DNA of 21,641 nucleotides from Chloroflexota bacterium (GTDB lineage Bacteria; Chloroflexota; Dehalococcoidia; SZUA-161): NCBI GenBank assembly GCA_030668425.1, contig DAOUTY010000004.1:1-21641 (forward strand), given 5' to 3'. Below, one piece after another: positions 20,685 through 21,641 of the stretch. Each line of letters opens with the position of its first letter. The first letter of the stretch is position 1. The notes beneath the pieces were generated by a model, which was not told the origin of the DNA, made no database searches, and saw only the letters and a list, made by a program, of their open reading frames with translations. Made by a program: the position numbers and the translations under genes.

Positions 20685-21641
20685 TTAATGATTAGATATT
20701 GGATCTATCCGGTTGCTATTTGACCACGCCTCCACCTCTGCCATCAACGCCTCCAGGAAATCTGCCTCCTCCACCGTCCGCACCTTCTCTCCCTTCCTGA
20801 AAAGCACTCCCTTCCCCTTGCCGCAGGCGATGCCTACATCCGCATCCCTGGCCTCGCCCGGGCCATTAACCACACATCCCATCACAGCCACCTTAATCGC
20901 TTTCTTGACCTTTAGGAGCCTCTCCTCGACATCTTCAGCCAGTTTTACGATTTCGGTCTCAGAGCGTCCACAGGAGGGGCAGCTAACCAGTACAGGGCCC
21001 CGCTCCCGGAGCTTCAGCGACTTGAGTATCTCGTAGGCGCACTCGACCTCCTGACAGGCATCTCCCGTGGTCAGCGACACCCTGATGGTATCGCCAATAC
21101 CCTCGTAGAGCAGGACTCCCAGCCCAACTGCGCTGCGGATTGATCCTGTCCGGGGCAACCCGGCCTCAGTGATACCCAGATGCAGGGGGTATGGTATCTT
21201 TTGGGCAATCGCTTCATATGCCTCGATGGTCGTTGGCACATCGAAAGCCTTCACCGATACCTTGATCAACTCGAAGTTCAGGCTCTCCAATAAGCGAACC
21301 TCTTCAAGCGCGGCATCAACCATGCGCTCCACCACTGAAGCCTCCTGAGCCGATGCCTTGGGTAAGCTGCCAGCATTAACCCCCACACGTATCGGGACTT
21401 CCCTCTCCTTGGCAGCACTGACCACGGCAGCAATCTGATGTCGGTCGCTGATGTTGCCCGGGTTCAACCTCAGACCATCAACACCGGCCTTCAGCGCTGC
21501 CAGCGCGAGGCGGTAATCGAAGTGAATGTCAGCTACAATGGGAATTGACGCCGCCTTCTTTATTTCCACAAGGCCCTGCGCCGCATCCATATCAGGCACC
21601 GCTACCCTGACGATCTCACAGCCGCATTCCTCTAACAGGCG
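20685..21641 (-). CDS. ispG: 4-hydroxy-3-methylbut-2-enyl diphosphate synthase, N-terminus cut by window edge
   Basis: IspG (GcpE) is the 4Fe-4S enzyme of the MEP isoprenoid pathway that converts MEcPP to HMBPP. The frame is open to the right edge (first codons read RLLEECGCEIVRVAVPDMDA), so the true start lies outside; 318 residues are seen. Core motifs are ADIHFDYRLA, GLRLNPGNI, VGVNAGSLP, KVSVKAFDV and LGITEAGLPRTG. The C-terminal cluster domain has CPSCGRSE and GCVVNGPGEARDADVGIA, providing the three cluster cysteines and the essential glutamate. It is the compact bacterial type without the plant-type insertion. It lies upstream of proS and is probably cotranscribed. Confidence 0.96.
   Translation of the reverse strand, partial: RLLEECGCEIVRVAVPDMDAAQGLVEIKKAASIPIVADIHFDYRLALAALKAGVDGLRLNPGNISDRHQIAAVVSAAKEREVPIRVGVNAGSLPKASAQEASVVERMVDAALEEVRLLESLNFELIKVSVKAFDVPTTIEAYEAIAQKIPYPLHLGITEAGLPRTGSIRSAVGLGVLLYEGIGDTIRVSLTTGDACQEVECAYEILKSLKLRERGPVLVSCPSCGRSETEIVKLAEDVEERLLKVKKAIKVAVMGCVVNGPGEARDADVGIACGKGKGVLFRKGEKVRTVEEADFLEALMAEVEAWSNSNRIDPISNH

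Noticed and set aside
1..21641. tRNA, rRNA, CRISPR, insertion-sequence, phage or biosynthetic-cluster signals
   Set aside because: No cloverleaf-type T-loop sequences, regular spaced repeats, transposase motifs or modular synthases were seen on either strand by eye; a tRNA or covariance-model scan was not possible.

Overview
The window looks like a chromosomal segment of a moderate-GC bacterium, most likely Chloroflexota of the Dehalococcoidia type. That placement is an inference from gene content: a Yip1-family membrane protein, a very small DUF5679-like zinc ribbon, an inositol-phospholipid gene trio, CvpA-like membrane proteins, and frequent GTG/TTG starts. No 16S gene or other decisive marker is present. 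I saw no rRNA, tRNA, CRISPR array, insertion sequence or phage gene. Almost every gene is a housekeeping gene.

Layout. (1) 1-2260: etfB-etfA on the minus strand with their own promoter; a fragment of a plus-strand frame may enter from the left. (2) 2230-4385, plus strand: two tandem cvpA-like genes, each with its own promoter, then nfi (endonuclease V). The first cvpA-like gene carries an internal 75-codon tandem duplication. (3) 4449-8428, plus strand: prfB with a programmed +1 frameshift, then a secreted HExxH metallopeptidase and a lipoprotein solute-binding protein, joined by 4-nt and 1-nt overlaps. (4) 8425-11315, minus strand: inositol-3-phosphate synthase, a PimA-like glycosyltransferase and a CDP-alcohol phosphatidyltransferase. 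Together these can make an inositol phospholipid and glycosylate it. (5) 11397-12059, plus strand: a PHP-domain phosphoesterase. (6) 12088-17565, minus strand: nusA-ylxR(rnpM)-infB-rbfA-truB plus a 46-residue zinc ribbon. This is the classic transcription/translation operon but without rimP. (7) 17555-18467: a possible broken zinc-ribbon mini-gene and a Yip1-family membrane protein. (8) 18531-18920: an unexplained stretch with promoter, ribosome-binding site, 14-codon ORF, interrupted frame and strong hairpin. (9) 18954-21641, minus strand: ispG-proS, with ispG cut by the window edge.

The points most worth a second look are regulatory or domain-level. The nusA operon leader pairs a near-consensus promoter with an intrinsic terminator placed before nusA, and a short leader ORF runs through that hairpin. 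NusA itself ends in a domain that aligns without gaps to the RNA polymerase alpha C-terminal domain and keeps its main DNA-contacting residues. The cvpA-like pair shows recent-looking tandem duplication at two scales. The 18.5-18.9 kb stretch looks transcribed but matches nothing I recognise. I found no clear new defence system, biosynthetic cluster or mobile element.
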